The notes beneath the pieces were generated by a model. The model was not told the origin of the DNA. It saw nothing but the letters and a program-made list of their open reading frames with translations, and did no database searches. Source: JAFLCL01 sp039809495 (GTDB taxonomy: Bacteria; Myxococcota_A; Polyangia; Polyangiales; Sandaracinaceae). Taken from it: DNA of 64,000 nucleotides. A program made the position numbers and the translations under genes. The stretch spans positions 87,519 to 151,518 of the forward strand of contig JBDHVC010000003.1 in assembly GCA_039809495.1 (NCBI GenBank). The letters run 5' to 3'. Shown piece by piece: positions 7,284 to 15,662 of this stretch (positions are counted from its first letter, which is position 1; every line of letters starts with the position of its first letter).

Positions 7284-7532
7284 ATGGCTACGGTCAACTG
7301 TCCGAAGTGCAACCGCCGGTTCGATCCGGCGAACTACGTCGTCCAGGGCGGCGCGACCGCCGCCGGCGCCGCCAGCGGCGCGTGGCTCGGCTCGATGATC
7401 GGCATCGTCGCCGGGCCTTTCGGCGGGATGGCTGGGACGATCCCCGGTGCCGTCATCGGCGGCACGCTCGCGTACCTCGGGGTCTCGAAGTTCGCGCGCT
7501 GTCCGGGCTGCACGAACGTCTTCGCCATCTGA
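7284..7532 (+). CDS. Small zinc-ribbon/glycine-zipper membrane protein
   Basis: An 82-residue protein with a GGAGG ribosome binding site. It starts with a CPKC knuckle and ends with CPGC, probably one zinc ribbon closing on itself. Between them lie about 55 hydrophobic residues with repeated small-residue spacing (GAASGAWLGSMIG, GGMAGTIPGAVIGG) typical of glycine-zipper membrane hairpins. Function unknown. It is divergent from the XRE gene across the operator and 12 bases upstream of the RCC1 gene. Confidence 0.6.
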   Translation: MATVNCPKCNRRFDPANYVVQGGATAAGAASGAWLGSMIGIVAGPFGGMAGTIPGAVIGGTLAYLGVSKFARCPGCTNVFAI

Positions 7533-7544
7533 GGAGGCCCGGCG

Positions 7545-9101
7545 ATGGGCCCGAAGTGCAGCTCAAGTCGTGCGGCATGGCCCGGCCCCGGCGCATCCGC
7601 CGGGTGGGTGATGGTCGCGGTCGCCCTCGCCGCGTGCTCCGCCCCGACCGTCGACCCCGTATGCGAGGCGGGTCGGAGCGTCGAGTGCACCGGTCCCGGC
7701 GGATGCCGTGGAGCCCAGGTTTGCGAGCGCGACGGCGCGGCATGGGGTACCTGCCAGTGCCCGGACGTGGATGTGGGCCCCGTGGATGCCAGCGTCCCCC
7801 GCGACGCCCACGTGGACATCGACACGAGCGCGCCACCGGACGCCGGCATCGACGTGGGTCCTGGCGACGCACCCGACGCAACGGTCACCACGGATGCAGC
7901 GATCGAGGATGCCGGCACGCGCGACGCCGGCACGGATGCGACGTTCCCTGACGCGGGCTCCGCATGCGACGCAGGCAGTGCCGTCGAGCTCTGCAACGGC
8001 GTCGACGACGACTGCGACGGGCTGGCCGACGAGTCCCTGCCGTCCGACTGCGTCGTCTCGGTTACCGCCGCGCGCAACAGCTTCACGTGCGCGACGAGGA
8101 TCTCCGGCGCCGTAGCGTGCTGGGGCCGCAACGTTCTGGGCGAGCTGGGAGACGGGACGACGAGCGTCCGCTGGACCCCGGTGAGCGTGGTCGGGCTCTC
8201 GGACGCCGTCGAGGTGGCCGCGGGGATCGGCGCCTTCGCGTGCGCGCGTCGGCGCGCCGGAACGGTCGTCTGTTGGGGTGCCAATGACAGCGGGCAGCTC
8301 GGGGATGGAACCACGACTCCGCGTGCCGTGCCGGTGGCCGTCGCGGGGCTCTCGGACGTCGTCGCGGTCGCGGCAGGCACGCAGCACGCGTGCGCAGTGG
8401 CGTCGACCGGCACCGTCTACTGCTGGGGAGCCAACGGGTACGGGCAGCTTGGCGACGGGACGACGGTCTCGCGCAGCGCGCCGACGCCCGTGAGTGGCGT
8501 CGCCGACGCCGTCGCCGTGACGGCGGGCTACCACCACACCTGCGCGCTCCGATCGACCGGCGGGATCTCGTGTTGGGGCCGCAACGTCGCGGGTGCCCTC
8601 GGCGACGGCACGCTCGTCGATCGATTGACCGCGGTGCCGGTCGACGCGGGTCTCGAGTGGACGCTCGTCACCGCCGGGAGCTCGCACACGTGCGCTCTGG
8701 ATTCGAGCAGGATGGTGTGGTGCTGGGGCTTCAACAGCTCCGGCCAGCTCGGGAACGGCACGACGACCGACTCCACGAGGCCCACGCCCATCATCGGCGT
8801 GTCGGCGGTCGAGGTCTCGGCTGGGCTGGAGCACACCTGCCTCCGCCTCGCCAGCAACGGCGGGGTGCGATGCTGGGGCCTCGGGAGCAGCGGGCAACTC
8901 GGGACAGGGATGCGAACCAACAGGTCGACGCCGGGGCCGAACGCCGTCTTGGGCGCCGCCGATCTGTCTTCGGGCGGTGGGCACACGTGCGCGCTTCTCC
9001 TGGACGGCAGCGTGCAATGCTGGGGCGAGAACGGCTTCGGCGAACTCGGCGACGGCACGTTCACCGATCGCCTGATGCCGACGGTCGTGGTCGGGCTCTG
9101 A
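7545..9101 (+). CDS. RCC1-repeat lipoprotein
   Basis: A 518-residue protein with GAGGAG 8 bases before the ATG. A hydrophobic stretch ends in LAAC at residue 31, a probable lipobox. Then comes an Asp/Ala/Pro-rich linker of about 100 residues and a CNGVDDDCDG motif, common in myxobacterial surface proteins. After that are about seven repeats of roughly 50 residues with the signature CWGxNxxGQLGDGTT, i.e. an RCC1-like seven-bladed beta-propeller. It is probably surface exposed. Its presence inside a mobile element suggests cargo; binding partner unknown. Repeats are complete and no frameshift is visible. Confidence 0.8.
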   Translation: MGPKCSSSRAAWPGPGASAGWVMVAVALAACSAPTVDPVCEAGRSVECTGPGGCRGAQVCERDGAAWGTCQCPDVDVGPVDASVPRDAHVDIDTSAPPDAGIDVGPGDAPDATVTTDAAIEDAGTRDAGTDATFPDAGSACDAGSAVELCNGVDDDCDGLADESLPSDCVVSVTAARNSFTCATRISGAVACWGRNVLGELGDGTTSVRWTPVSVVGLSDAVEVAAGIGAFACARRRAGTVVCWGANDSGQLGDGTTTPRAVPVAVAGLSDVVAVAAGTQHACAVASTGTVYCWGANGYGQLGDGTTVSRSAPTPVSGVADAVAVTAGYHHTCALRSTGGISCWGRNVAGALGDGTLVDRLTAVPVDAGLEWTLVTAGSSHTCALDSSRMVWCWGFNSSGQLGNGTTTDSTRPTPIIGVSAVEVSAGLEHTCLRLASNGGVRCWGLGSSGQLGTGMRTNRSTPGPNAVLGAADLSSGGGHTCALLLDGSVQCWGENGFGELGDGTFTDRLMPTVVVGL

Positions 9102-9109
9102 TCCAACGA

Positions 9110-9735
9110 ACGTCGTCGACCTCGGCGGGCCAGAAGAGCCCGGCGGTCGCCCGACTTCTTCGGGGCGACGAGTTCGCGGCACGGGACGAGCCTGGCCGGC
9201 GAGCTGCCCGAGACGACCGACATCACGCCGGTGACGCGCCACTTCGAGGGAGCGACGCAGAGCGATGGGCACTCGGCCCATCGCGCGAGAGATCCTCGAC
9301 GTGAGGCTCTGCCGAAGAAGGCAACCGCTCCCCACCCTTGGCGCCGTGATTGTTGTTCTTCTTCTCCGCGTCGGGCGGCGCGAGGAGCACCTGGCCCGGG
9401 AGCAGCCACCAGCTCCTTCTTCGCGGCCCCGAGCGTGCGTCCGCTGATGCCCTCGAGCTCGCGCTGCGCCGTAGACTTCCGCCGCCGCGACGGGACCATC
9501 TACGAGCTGGGGGTTGAGGAAGACGAGGGCGCGCTCGAGCGGGCTCGGCTCGGCTGGGCGAGCGTCCGGCGCGCCGACCCACTGGATCCGCCCGATGGTC
9601 TGGTCGAAGGGCCCCGCGACCTCGACGAAGCCGTACGCCACGGGCGACGGCGCCGGGCCGTAGTTCCGCTTCACGCTCGCGAGGGCGCGACCAGTCCTCG
9701 TCTCGTCCAAGCGGCGCCTCTTCTCCGAAAGAGGT
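9110..9735 (-). pseudogene. Remnant of a RepA-like/primase-helicase C-terminus
   Basis: Reading the minus strand downward from about 9710 gives RALASVKRNYGPAPSPVAY, then RIQWVG and FLNPQLVDGPVAAAEVY in one frame. After about 9465 the protein-like sequence continues in another frame as RELEGISGRTLGAAKKEL. This order matches the C-terminal part of mobile-element AAA/RepA-type replication ATPases. The N-terminal ATPase core is missing and at least one frameshift is needed near 9450-9470. Downstream sequence to about 9110 is degenerate. This fills the 730-base stretch between the RCC1 gene and the next intact gene. Confidence 0.55.
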
Positions 9736-9833
9736 GGCCCGAGTGCTTGGATCCGGCTTCCGGGTCCCGGACGTGGTCGTCGACGTCCGTGCGGGCGGCG
9801 ACTACCTCGCCTCCGGGGCGCGACGCCGTGCGT

Positions 9834-11252
9834 TCACCTCAAGCACTGCGAGAGCTCGTCGAGGAACGCGGGGCGGTCGCGGTGCTTCTCACGCGCCGTC
9901 GCGAGGAGCTGCGTCGCGAAGGGGCCGTTGCGGGCCTTGCGCAGGACGTCGCGTGCTCGCCGGAGCACGCCTCCCGCCGTGCGGTAGCTCGAGCGGTTGC
10001 CACGCTTGACGAGGTCGTCGACTTCGGCGAGCCAGATCGAGGCCGCGTCGGCCGGGTACTTCTTCGCGAGCGCCGTAGCGAGCGGGCCGCCGTCCCAGAT
10101 GCGCGCGCCGCCGAGCTTCTTCCACGCCGCGCGCGCCGCATCGACGTTCCCGTCCGCGACGTGGAGGTCGACGAGGAGCCGGTAATCGCTTCGACGGGCG
10201 TGCTCGCGCAGGAGCCCCTGCGCCGCCTTCCCGTCGGCGTGCGCGCGCACACCGTTCCAGGTGTCGGTCGAGGGCCGGATGCGAAACGCGTCCACGGCCC
10301 ACTTGGCCGCGTCTGCGGCGTCCTTGCGCGTCAGGGCGCGCGCGAGGAGCCACTCCACGATCGGCTCTGCGGCGCGGTCGGCGTGCCCGGCGCCTGTGAG
10401 CGCCCGGACACGGCGGGCGAGGGTCGCCTCGGCTGCGGCCCGCTTCCGGCGCCTCACGAACACGTTGGCGACCGCCACGGCTTCCGATCCGACGAGCCCG
10501 TCGAGCAACCGCACGGCCTCGTCGTCACGGCCGAGACCGAGGAGGCGGTCGGCGAGCTCGGCGTGACGGCCGGTCTTGCGGGCGAGGTCGAGGAGGCGCT
10601 CGTCGTCGAGCGCTTCGCCGCCGATGCCGAGCAGGAGGGCCCCGAGCCCACGGCGCGAGTAGTCGCTCGTGGCGCGCGGGACGGACGCTTCGACGCGAGC
10701 GACGAGCTCGGCGCGCTCCGCTCGCGTCGCGTGCTGGGAGATGATCTTCGGGACCTCGTTGGCGACGCCGTAGCCGCCGCTGAGCTCCTCCCAGATCGCC
10801 GTGTCGACGAGCGCCTCGAGCGCCGCCGTCCGTAGCGCTCCCTTCGCCATGGCGAGGCACTTGCGGAGCCCCTCGATCGCCTCGTCGAGGACGCGCGCGA
10901 CCTCACTCTCCTCGTCGTGGAAGGTTCCGTAGTTCTCGCGGATCCCCTCGGAGAGCTCGCACAGCGTCCGCACGGCGCTCGCGACGTCGCCCTTCTTCAG
11001 CAGGGCCTCCGCGCTCTCGGCGATCGCCGAGAGGTCGCTCGCGACCGTGTAGCTCGAGCGCCAGCTCCGGTGGTCGATGCCCTCGAAGGCGCCGTCGACC
11101 TCGGCGAGCACGACGCCGGGCTTCACGCGCCCGCCGCGGCGTGGCCTCTCGACGAGCGCGGCGAGCTCGGGCCGACGGAGCGCCATCTCTTCGACGATGT
11201 CCTCGAGCTCGTCGCGGGAGAGCTCTCCGAGGCGGGACTTCTTCGCAGCCAC
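9834..11252 (-). CDS. Alpha-helical repeat hypothetical protein (DUF6880-like)
   Basis: A 472-residue protein with a GTG start. After a basic N-terminus (MAAKKSRLGELSRDELEDIV) it is almost entirely helical, with TPR-like helical pairs through the C-terminal 300 residues (for example YRLLVDLHVADGNVDAARAAW). The layout resembles DUF6880/SWIM-associated proteins, which is tentative. There are no catalytic motifs. It is divergent from the 11351 gene across 98 bases. Codon use is like its neighbours and there is no sign of decay. Confidence 0.65.
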   Translation of the reverse strand: MAAKKSRLGELSRDELEDIVEEMALRRPELAALVERPRRGGRVKPGVVLAEVDGAFEGIDHRSWRSSYTVASDLSAIAESAEALLKKGDVASAVRTLCELSEGIRENYGTFHDEESEVARVLDEAIEGLRKCLAMAKGALRTAALEALVDTAIWEELSGGYGVANEVPKIISQHATRAERAELVARVEASVPRATSDYSRRGLGALLLGIGGEALDDERLLDLARKTGRHAELADRLLGLGRDDEAVRLLDGLVGSEAVAVANVFVRRRKRAAAEATLARRVRALTGAGHADRAAEPIVEWLLARALTRKDAADAAKWAVDAFRIRPSTDTWNGVRAHADGKAAQGLLREHARRSDYRLLVDLHVADGNVDAARAAWKKLGGARIWDGGPLATALAKKYPADAASIWLAEVDDLVKRGNRSSYRTAGGVLRRARDVLRKARNGPFATQLLATAREKHRDRPAFLDELSQCLR

Positions 11253-11350
11253 GCGGGCACTTTCTCTCGGCCGAGGGACCCGCGCCAGCGCGTGGGGTTA
11301 CGGCTCGCGATCGCTTGACACTAGGTCATCACTTGGTCAGGTTGTTCGCC

Positions 11351-11971
11351 GTGCCCGAGAGCGATCACGACCCGTACCGCCGCGGCGTCCGGCTCGTCGC
11401 CGACGCCCTTGGCGTCGGTGTGCGCCGGGTCGATGCGGCGTTGGCCCCGCTCCGGGCTGCGGTGCGGGGCGAGGAGGAGCCCGCGGTCGGGATTCTCCGG
11501 CGCGCTTTGCGCGAGCATGGCGTCGACGTGGTCTCGGTGATGCCGGGCCGTCCCCTGGTCGTCGAGGTCGAAGCCCGACGCCCGGTCGCGTTCGGTGAGG
11601 GCGTCAGCGTGGGCGAGCTCATCGAGGACCCCTCCTTCCAGCCTTGGATTCTCGAGCCCGGCCGGCGCGCGCGAGCCGCACTCTACCAGAGCGCGAAGCG
11701 GCTCGCCGGGCTGGCGATGTTCACGGCGCGGCCGCCGGGCCGAGCCCGTTTCGAGGCGGCGTTCCTCGTGCTCGTGGGCGAGGCTCGCGTCTGGCAGATC
11801 AACGGCGCCGAGCTCGCCTACGCCAAGCGGGACCTTGAGAGCGGCGCCGCGTGGCACCGCGTGCGGCTGCTGAAAAGCGGCGCGCTGCGAATGGAGCTCC
11901 CGCAGGGCGGCAGCGACTGGGACCTCGCGTACCGAGTCGGTTCGCCCCCGACACGCCGGAGGAAGAAGTGA
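11351..11971 (+). CDS. Hypothetical protein of the mobile element
   Basis: About 206 residues if the GTG at 11351 is the start; the frame is open further upstream to 11141 but that part is shadow-like. The sequence has a helical N-terminus (YRRGVRLVADALGV) and an alpha/beta centre with two tryptophans (QPWILEPGRRAR, WQINGAELAYAKRDL). No family was recognised. TTGACA at 11315-11320 lies upstream without a good -10. The direct repeat GGTCA...GGTCA at 11325-11339 could be an operator. Start uncertain. Confidence 0.5.
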   Translation: MPESDHDPYRRGVRLVADALGVGVRRVDAALAPLRAAVRGEEEPAVGILRRALREHGVDVVSVMPGRPLVVEVEARRPVAFGEGVSVGELIEDPSFQPWILEPGRRARAALYQSAKRLAGLAMFTARPPGRARFEAAFLVLVGEARVWQINGAELAYAKRDLESGAAWHRVRLLKSGALRMELPQGGSDWDLAYRVGSPPTRRRKK

Positions 11972-12225
11972 CCGCGCTCCTCGTCGACATGACGGTGAGG
12001 AGCGCCACCCCGGAGGTGAACACGATCCACACCGACACACGCACCGATTCGGCCTGGCCGACCCGGGCGCGCGGGGGCCCTGACCACCCGCTCGTCCGCG
12101 TCGTGACCCACCGCGGGTCACCAGGCGCCCGCTGGAGAAGCCAGCATGATCGGTCCCATGAGCGCCACGACGCGCGCTCGCTCTTTGTCATCCAGCACCT
12201 CTGCGATTCGCGCCGAGGTGCACGC

Positions 12226-12549
12226 ATGACCTCCTCGAAGGACGGTGCTCTCGAACTCCGCCTCGTGGTGCCGCATGAGCTCCTGGCCGGGAGCCCGCGC
12301 GTCGAAATGATCAGTCAGTTGAACGCAGCGGTCGTCGGGCTCGGGAAGCGTCAGTTCCTCGAGCTCCTTCGCCGGCAGGATGCGCCCCTCACGCTGAAGG
12401 TCGGCAAGCTGCGCCTCGTGCGCCGCGACGACCTTCTCGCATTCCTCGAGCGCATCGGGGCAGCGAACGACACGCACTCGAAGGGGTTCGACGACGCCGA
12501 CAAGGTGCTCGCCGAGCTCGGCTGCAACGTGCGCCCGAAGGGGCGCTGA
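12226..12549 (+). CDS. Excisionase-like winged-helix protein
   Basis: A 107-residue protein. The ATG follows GAGGTG with 6-base spacing. The segment LGKRQFLELLRRQDAPLTLKVGKLRLVRRDDLLAFLERI has the shape of an Xis/MerR-type DNA-binding unit: a helix, a short turn, a strand reading through to an 'RRDDLLAFL' helix. It ends 17 bases before the integrase start, and the integrase ribosome binding site lies in that gap. Excisionases bend the attachment sites and drive excision. The longer upstream frame is not convincing. Confidence 0.6.
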   Translation: MTSSKDGALELRLVVPHELLAGSPRVEMISQLNAAVVGLGKRQFLELLRRQDAPLTLKVGKLRLVRRDDLLAFLERIGAANDTHSKGFDDADKVLAELGCNVRPKGR

Positions 12550-12566
12550 GGAGAGGAGGTCGGGCC

Positions 12567-13965
12567 ATGCCTCGTAAGCCGACCGGAGCGCCTCGTCTGC
12601 GAGGTGAGAAGTGGTTCGCTCGCGTGCCCCACGACGGCGAGCGTCTCTCGATCCCGCTCGCGACCTGCAAGCGGGACGAAGAGGACAAGGCACGCGAGCG
12701 AGCCGCGCTTCTCTGCAAGCTCGCCGAGCAGCTCGGCACCGTCGGTCAGCGTGACCTCGTCGTGCGCCTCCTCGAGCGCGCCGGGGCCTCCGACGGCAAG
12801 GCGCTCGAGAGCGTCGTGACCGCGGTCGAACGTCTGGCGAGGGGTGAGGCCCGCGCACCGGTGGCCGCGGTCGTGACCGTGCGCGAGTTCGGCGAGCAGT
12901 GGACCAGCGGGGAGCTCCATCGACGTTGGCCGGACCATGTGAAAGCCAAGCGATCCGTCGACGACGACCGCGAGCGCCTTCGCCGGTACGTCTACCCGAT
13001 CGTCGGCGACGTCCCGCTCCGCGACGTCACGCTGGAGCATGCCGACGCCGTCATGAGCTCGCTCCCAGACAAGCTGAACGCATCGACACGTCGGCACACC
13101 GGTCAGGTGCTCTCGCGTCTCCTCAAGCTTGCGGTGTACCCCGCGCGCATCATCGAGCGGAGCCCGCTGCCCCCCGGATTCCTTCCGCGAGTCGCGCAGC
13201 GCAAGGCGCACAGCTACCTCTATCCGGCCGAGGACGCGAAGCTGATGGCGTGCCGCGATGTGCCGCTCGCGCATCGCGTCTTCTACGGCGTGGCGGTGCG
13301 TGAGGGCCCGCGTCGGAGCGAGCTCGCGAGCATGACGTGGGGGCAGCTCGATCTCGTCGTCGGCTCCGTGCGCCTCGACACGAACAAGACCGACGACCCG
13401 CGCGCCTGGGCCCTGCAACCGGACGTCACGCACGCGCTCTCGATCTGGAAGAGGCTCTGCGGCGAGCCTGGCGCGGACGCCCTGGTCTTCGTCGACTCGT
13501 CCGGCAGCCCGATCGCCACGAGCGATCAGACCCACTCGGTGGGGATCTTCCGGAGGCATCTGCGCCTCGCCGGCATCACGCGCCCAGAGCTGTTCGAGAA
13601 GAGCGCGGGACGTCAGCCGATCCGGTTGCACGACCTGCGCGCGACCTTCGTGACGATCTCGCTCGCGACCGGGCAGACGGAAGCGTGGGTACAGGACCGC
13701 ACGGGTCACAAGTCGACGGAGATGATCAACCGCTACCGCCGGGTGGCGCGGCACGCAACCGAGCTCCGCCACCGTCCGCTCGGCCCGCTCGACCAGCTCA
13801 TCCCGGAGCTCGCCGCGCTCACGCCGGAGCCGCCGTCATCCCCGCCGAGCGGCGAGCCCGAGCCGCGGGACGGTCGTGAAATGGTCCCGGAAATGGTCCC
13901 GAGCTCGGCCCAGTTCGTTCCGCTCTCCGCCGCCGACGCGGCGATTGTCCAGTCTTCACGGGTAG
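12567..13965 (+). CDS. int: Tyrosine recombinase/integrase (element-encoded part)
   Basis: The start follows GAGAGGAGGT. There is an N-terminal arm-binding region, a core-binding SAM-like domain (about 105-190) and a catalytic domain with Arg249, Lys274, His355-x-x-Arg358, His381 and nucleophile Tyr390 (HKSTEMINRYRR). All catalytic residues are present. The last residues before the tRNA are a Pro/Glu-rich tail. The frame does not stop: it passes through tRNA-Leu in antisense and stays open to 17288, across two chromosomal genes. I end the feature at the tRNA edge because the rest cannot be element sequence. In the excised circle the frame would end in different DNA. Confidence 0.85.
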
Positions 13966-14048
<83 letters not shown>

Positions 14049-14208
14049 GTGGGCGCCCTGGAACCGATGCGGGCCGCGTGCGGCCGCGTCAGGCTGATAT
14101 CAAGGCTCCGCGCGCCGCGCCAGCCGGTTCTCGGGGGGCGCGCGTGCCCACGCGAGGCCACGGAAGCTCTCGCCCGCGGACGCGGGCCGGCGTATGGTCG
14201 GGATCTGC

Positions 14209-15555
14209 ATGGTCGACCCCATCCGAGAAACGAGCTTGGACGAGTCCGATCTCGACTTCGACGACGACGAGATGGGCTCGACGACGCTCGGCGTGGACCT
14301 CTTCAAGAGCGAGGAGGTCCCCGACTACCCGGCGATCGCGCGGCTCGGCCGCTACGAGATCCTCGGGCGGCTCGCGCGCGGCGGGATGGCCGAGGTCTAC
14401 CTCGCGCGCGCGACGGACGACGACGGCACGGTGCGCCACGTGGTCGTCAAGCGCGTGCTCATGGAGATGCAGTACGACCCCGAGATGCTCTCGATGTTCC
14501 TCGCCGAGGGCCAGACCGCGCTGCGCCTCTTCCACCCGAACGTCTGCCACGTCTACGAGGTCGGCGAGTCGAACGGGCTCACCTACATGGTGCTCGAGTG
14601 GGTGCACGGCACCTCGCTCCGCGAGCTCGTGCGCCGGGCGGCGGCGCGCAAGGCCACGCTCCCGCTCCCGCTCGGCGTCCACGTCGTCGGGAAGGTCGCG
14701 AGCGCGCTCGAGTACGTCCACCACGCGCGCGGGCTCGACGGGCAGCCGCTCTCCATCATCCACCAGGACGTCACGCCCCACAACGTGATGCTGAGCTGGA
14801 AGGGGCAGGTGAAGCTCCTCGACTTCGGCATCGCCAAGACGTCCCTCCAGGAGCGCTCCGGCGCGCCCCAGGGCAAGTACGAGTACATGTCGCCGGAGCA
14901 GGTGCGCGGCGGGACGATCGACGCGCGCTCGGACGTCTTCGCGCTCGGCGTCTGTCTCTACGAGGTGCTCACCGGGCGGCAGCTCTACCAGCGCCCGAGC
15001 ATCCCGCAGACGATGACGGCGATCGTCGAGGAGCCCGTACCCTCGGTGCGCGCCGTGCGCAGGGACGTACCCGACGCGCTCGAGCGGATCGTGACGCGAG
15101 CGCTCGCCAAGCGGCCGCAGGATCGCTTCCAGAGCGCGGGCGAGATGCAGCGCGCGCTCGAGGACTGGCTCGCGCGCAACGGAGGCGCGATCCCGGACGT
15201 GCGGCTCGCGCTCACGGTCGGCGGCTACTTCACCCCGCCCGAGAAGCAGCCGCTGCCGACGAACGCCGCGCAGTTCACCGGCACGTTCGCCGCCCTCACC
15301 GGCGCGAAGATCGAGGTCGACGTCGACGCGCCCGAGGGCGGCGCGGAGTGGGCCCAGAGCTTCTCCCACGACGAGCGGGCGCGCGCCTCGTCGCGGCCTC
15401 CTCCCGCCTCGCTCGGCGGCTCGCGCCCGCGCGAGCCCTCGCTCGTCGATCGCTTCTTCGAGCTCTCGCCCATCGCGGCGTTCATGGCGACGCTGGCGCT
15501 CGGAGGCCTCCTCCTCTTCGCGCTCTTCGGCCTCTACTACCTCGCCCGCTACTGA
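14209..15555 (+). CDS. Membrane-anchored Ser/Thr kinase with HQD catalytic loop
   Basis: About 448 residues. The Gly loop is GRLARGGMAEV, and the ATP-binding Lys lies in VVVKRVL (about 81). The catalytic loop is HQDVTPHN (185-192), then DFGIAK (205-210) and a YMSPEQ activation-segment end. In nearly all relatives the loop reads HRD; here Arg is Gln, while the catalytic Asp and the Asn are retained, so activity is likely but regulation by activation-loop phosphorylation may differ. One membrane helix lies at the extreme C-terminus (FMATLALGGLLLFALFGLYY). The ATG at 14209 is preferred because 14194 falls inside TATGGT, a -10-like box. Confidence 0.85.
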   Translation: MVDPIRETSLDESDLDFDDDEMGSTTLGVDLFKSEEVPDYPAIARLGRYEILGRLARGGMAEVYLARATDDDGTVRHVVVKRVLMEMQYDPEMLSMFLAEGQTALRLFHPNVCHVYEVGESNGLTYMVLEWVHGTSLRELVRRAAARKATLPLPLGVHVVGKVASALEYVHHARGLDGQPLSIIHQDVTPHNVMLSWKGQVKLLDFGIAKTSLQERSGAPQGKYEYMSPEQVRGGTIDARSDVFALGVCLYEVLTGRQLYQRPSIPQTMTAIVEEPVPSVRAVRRDVPDALERIVTRALAKRPQDRFQSAGEMQRALEDWLARNGGAIPDVRLALTVGGYFTPPEKQPLPTNAAQFTGTFAALTGAKIEVDVDAPEGGAEWAQSFSHDERARASSRPPPASLGGSRPREPSLVDRFFELSPIAAFMATLALGGLLLFALFGLYYLARY

Positions 15556-15565
15556 GCTGTCGGCG

Positions 15566-15610
15566 GCTGGCTCGTCCGCGGCTGGCTCGTCCGCGACGGG
15601 CTCGTCCGCG
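15566..15610. repeat. Three 15-bp tandem repeats
   Basis: GCTGGCTCGTCCGCG occurs at 15566-15580 and 15581-15595. A variant, ACGGGCTCGTCCGCG, lies at 15596-15610. The repeats occupy most of the gap between two convergent genes. Function unknown. Confidence 0.8.
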
Positions 15611-15626
15611 GCCGACGACCCACCTC

Positions 15627-15662
15627 CGCTCGACGGATCGCGTCGAGCGAGGCGTGGCGTCA
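15627..15662 (-). repeat. Stop-codon-overlapping palindromic repeat (single hairpin)
   Basis: CGCTCGACG (15627-15635) pairs with CGTCGAGCG (15641-15649). Reading on the minus strand the unit begins with the TGA stop of the sigma54 activator gene. The same unit, with its flanking GCGTC, is found at 48.8, 38.7 and 63.4 kb. It may act as a transcript end. Confidence 0.7.

Larger units (their letters stand above)
1..13965. mobile_element. Right-hand part of a tRNA-Leu-integrated mobile element
   Basis: Several accessory genes lie together here: RadC-like protein, AbiE toxin-antitoxin, annealing protein plus exonuclease, XRE repressor, helicase remnant, excisionase-like protein and tyrosine integrase. 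The integrase ends directly at the 3' end of a tRNA-Leu gene, the classic insertion site of integrative elements. Right of the tRNA the genes become typical chromosomal myxobacterial ones. The left end and second attachment site are outside the window. No conjugation or capsid genes are seen, so it could be an ICE, IME or phage satellite. The boundary is inferred from gene content and the tRNA. Confidence 0.7.

Noticed and set aside
7563..9710. 715-residue minus-strand frame over the RCC1 gene
   Set aside because: Only its first 80 residues (helicase-like remnant) look like protein; the rest is antisense to the RCC1 repeats.
9231..10835. 534-residue plus-strand frame
   Set aside because: It is antisense to the helical-repeat gene 9834-11252 and the helicase remnant, with no domain or ribosome site.
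11315..11345. Strong promoter with TTGACA before the 11351 gene
   Set aside because: No acceptable -10 is found 16-18 bases downstream, so I did not list it as a promoter.
14194..14208. ATG at 14194 as kinase start
   Set aside because: It lies inside a TATGGT -10-like box; the ATG at 14209 fits the leaderless pattern seen elsewhere, though the earlier start cannot be excluded.
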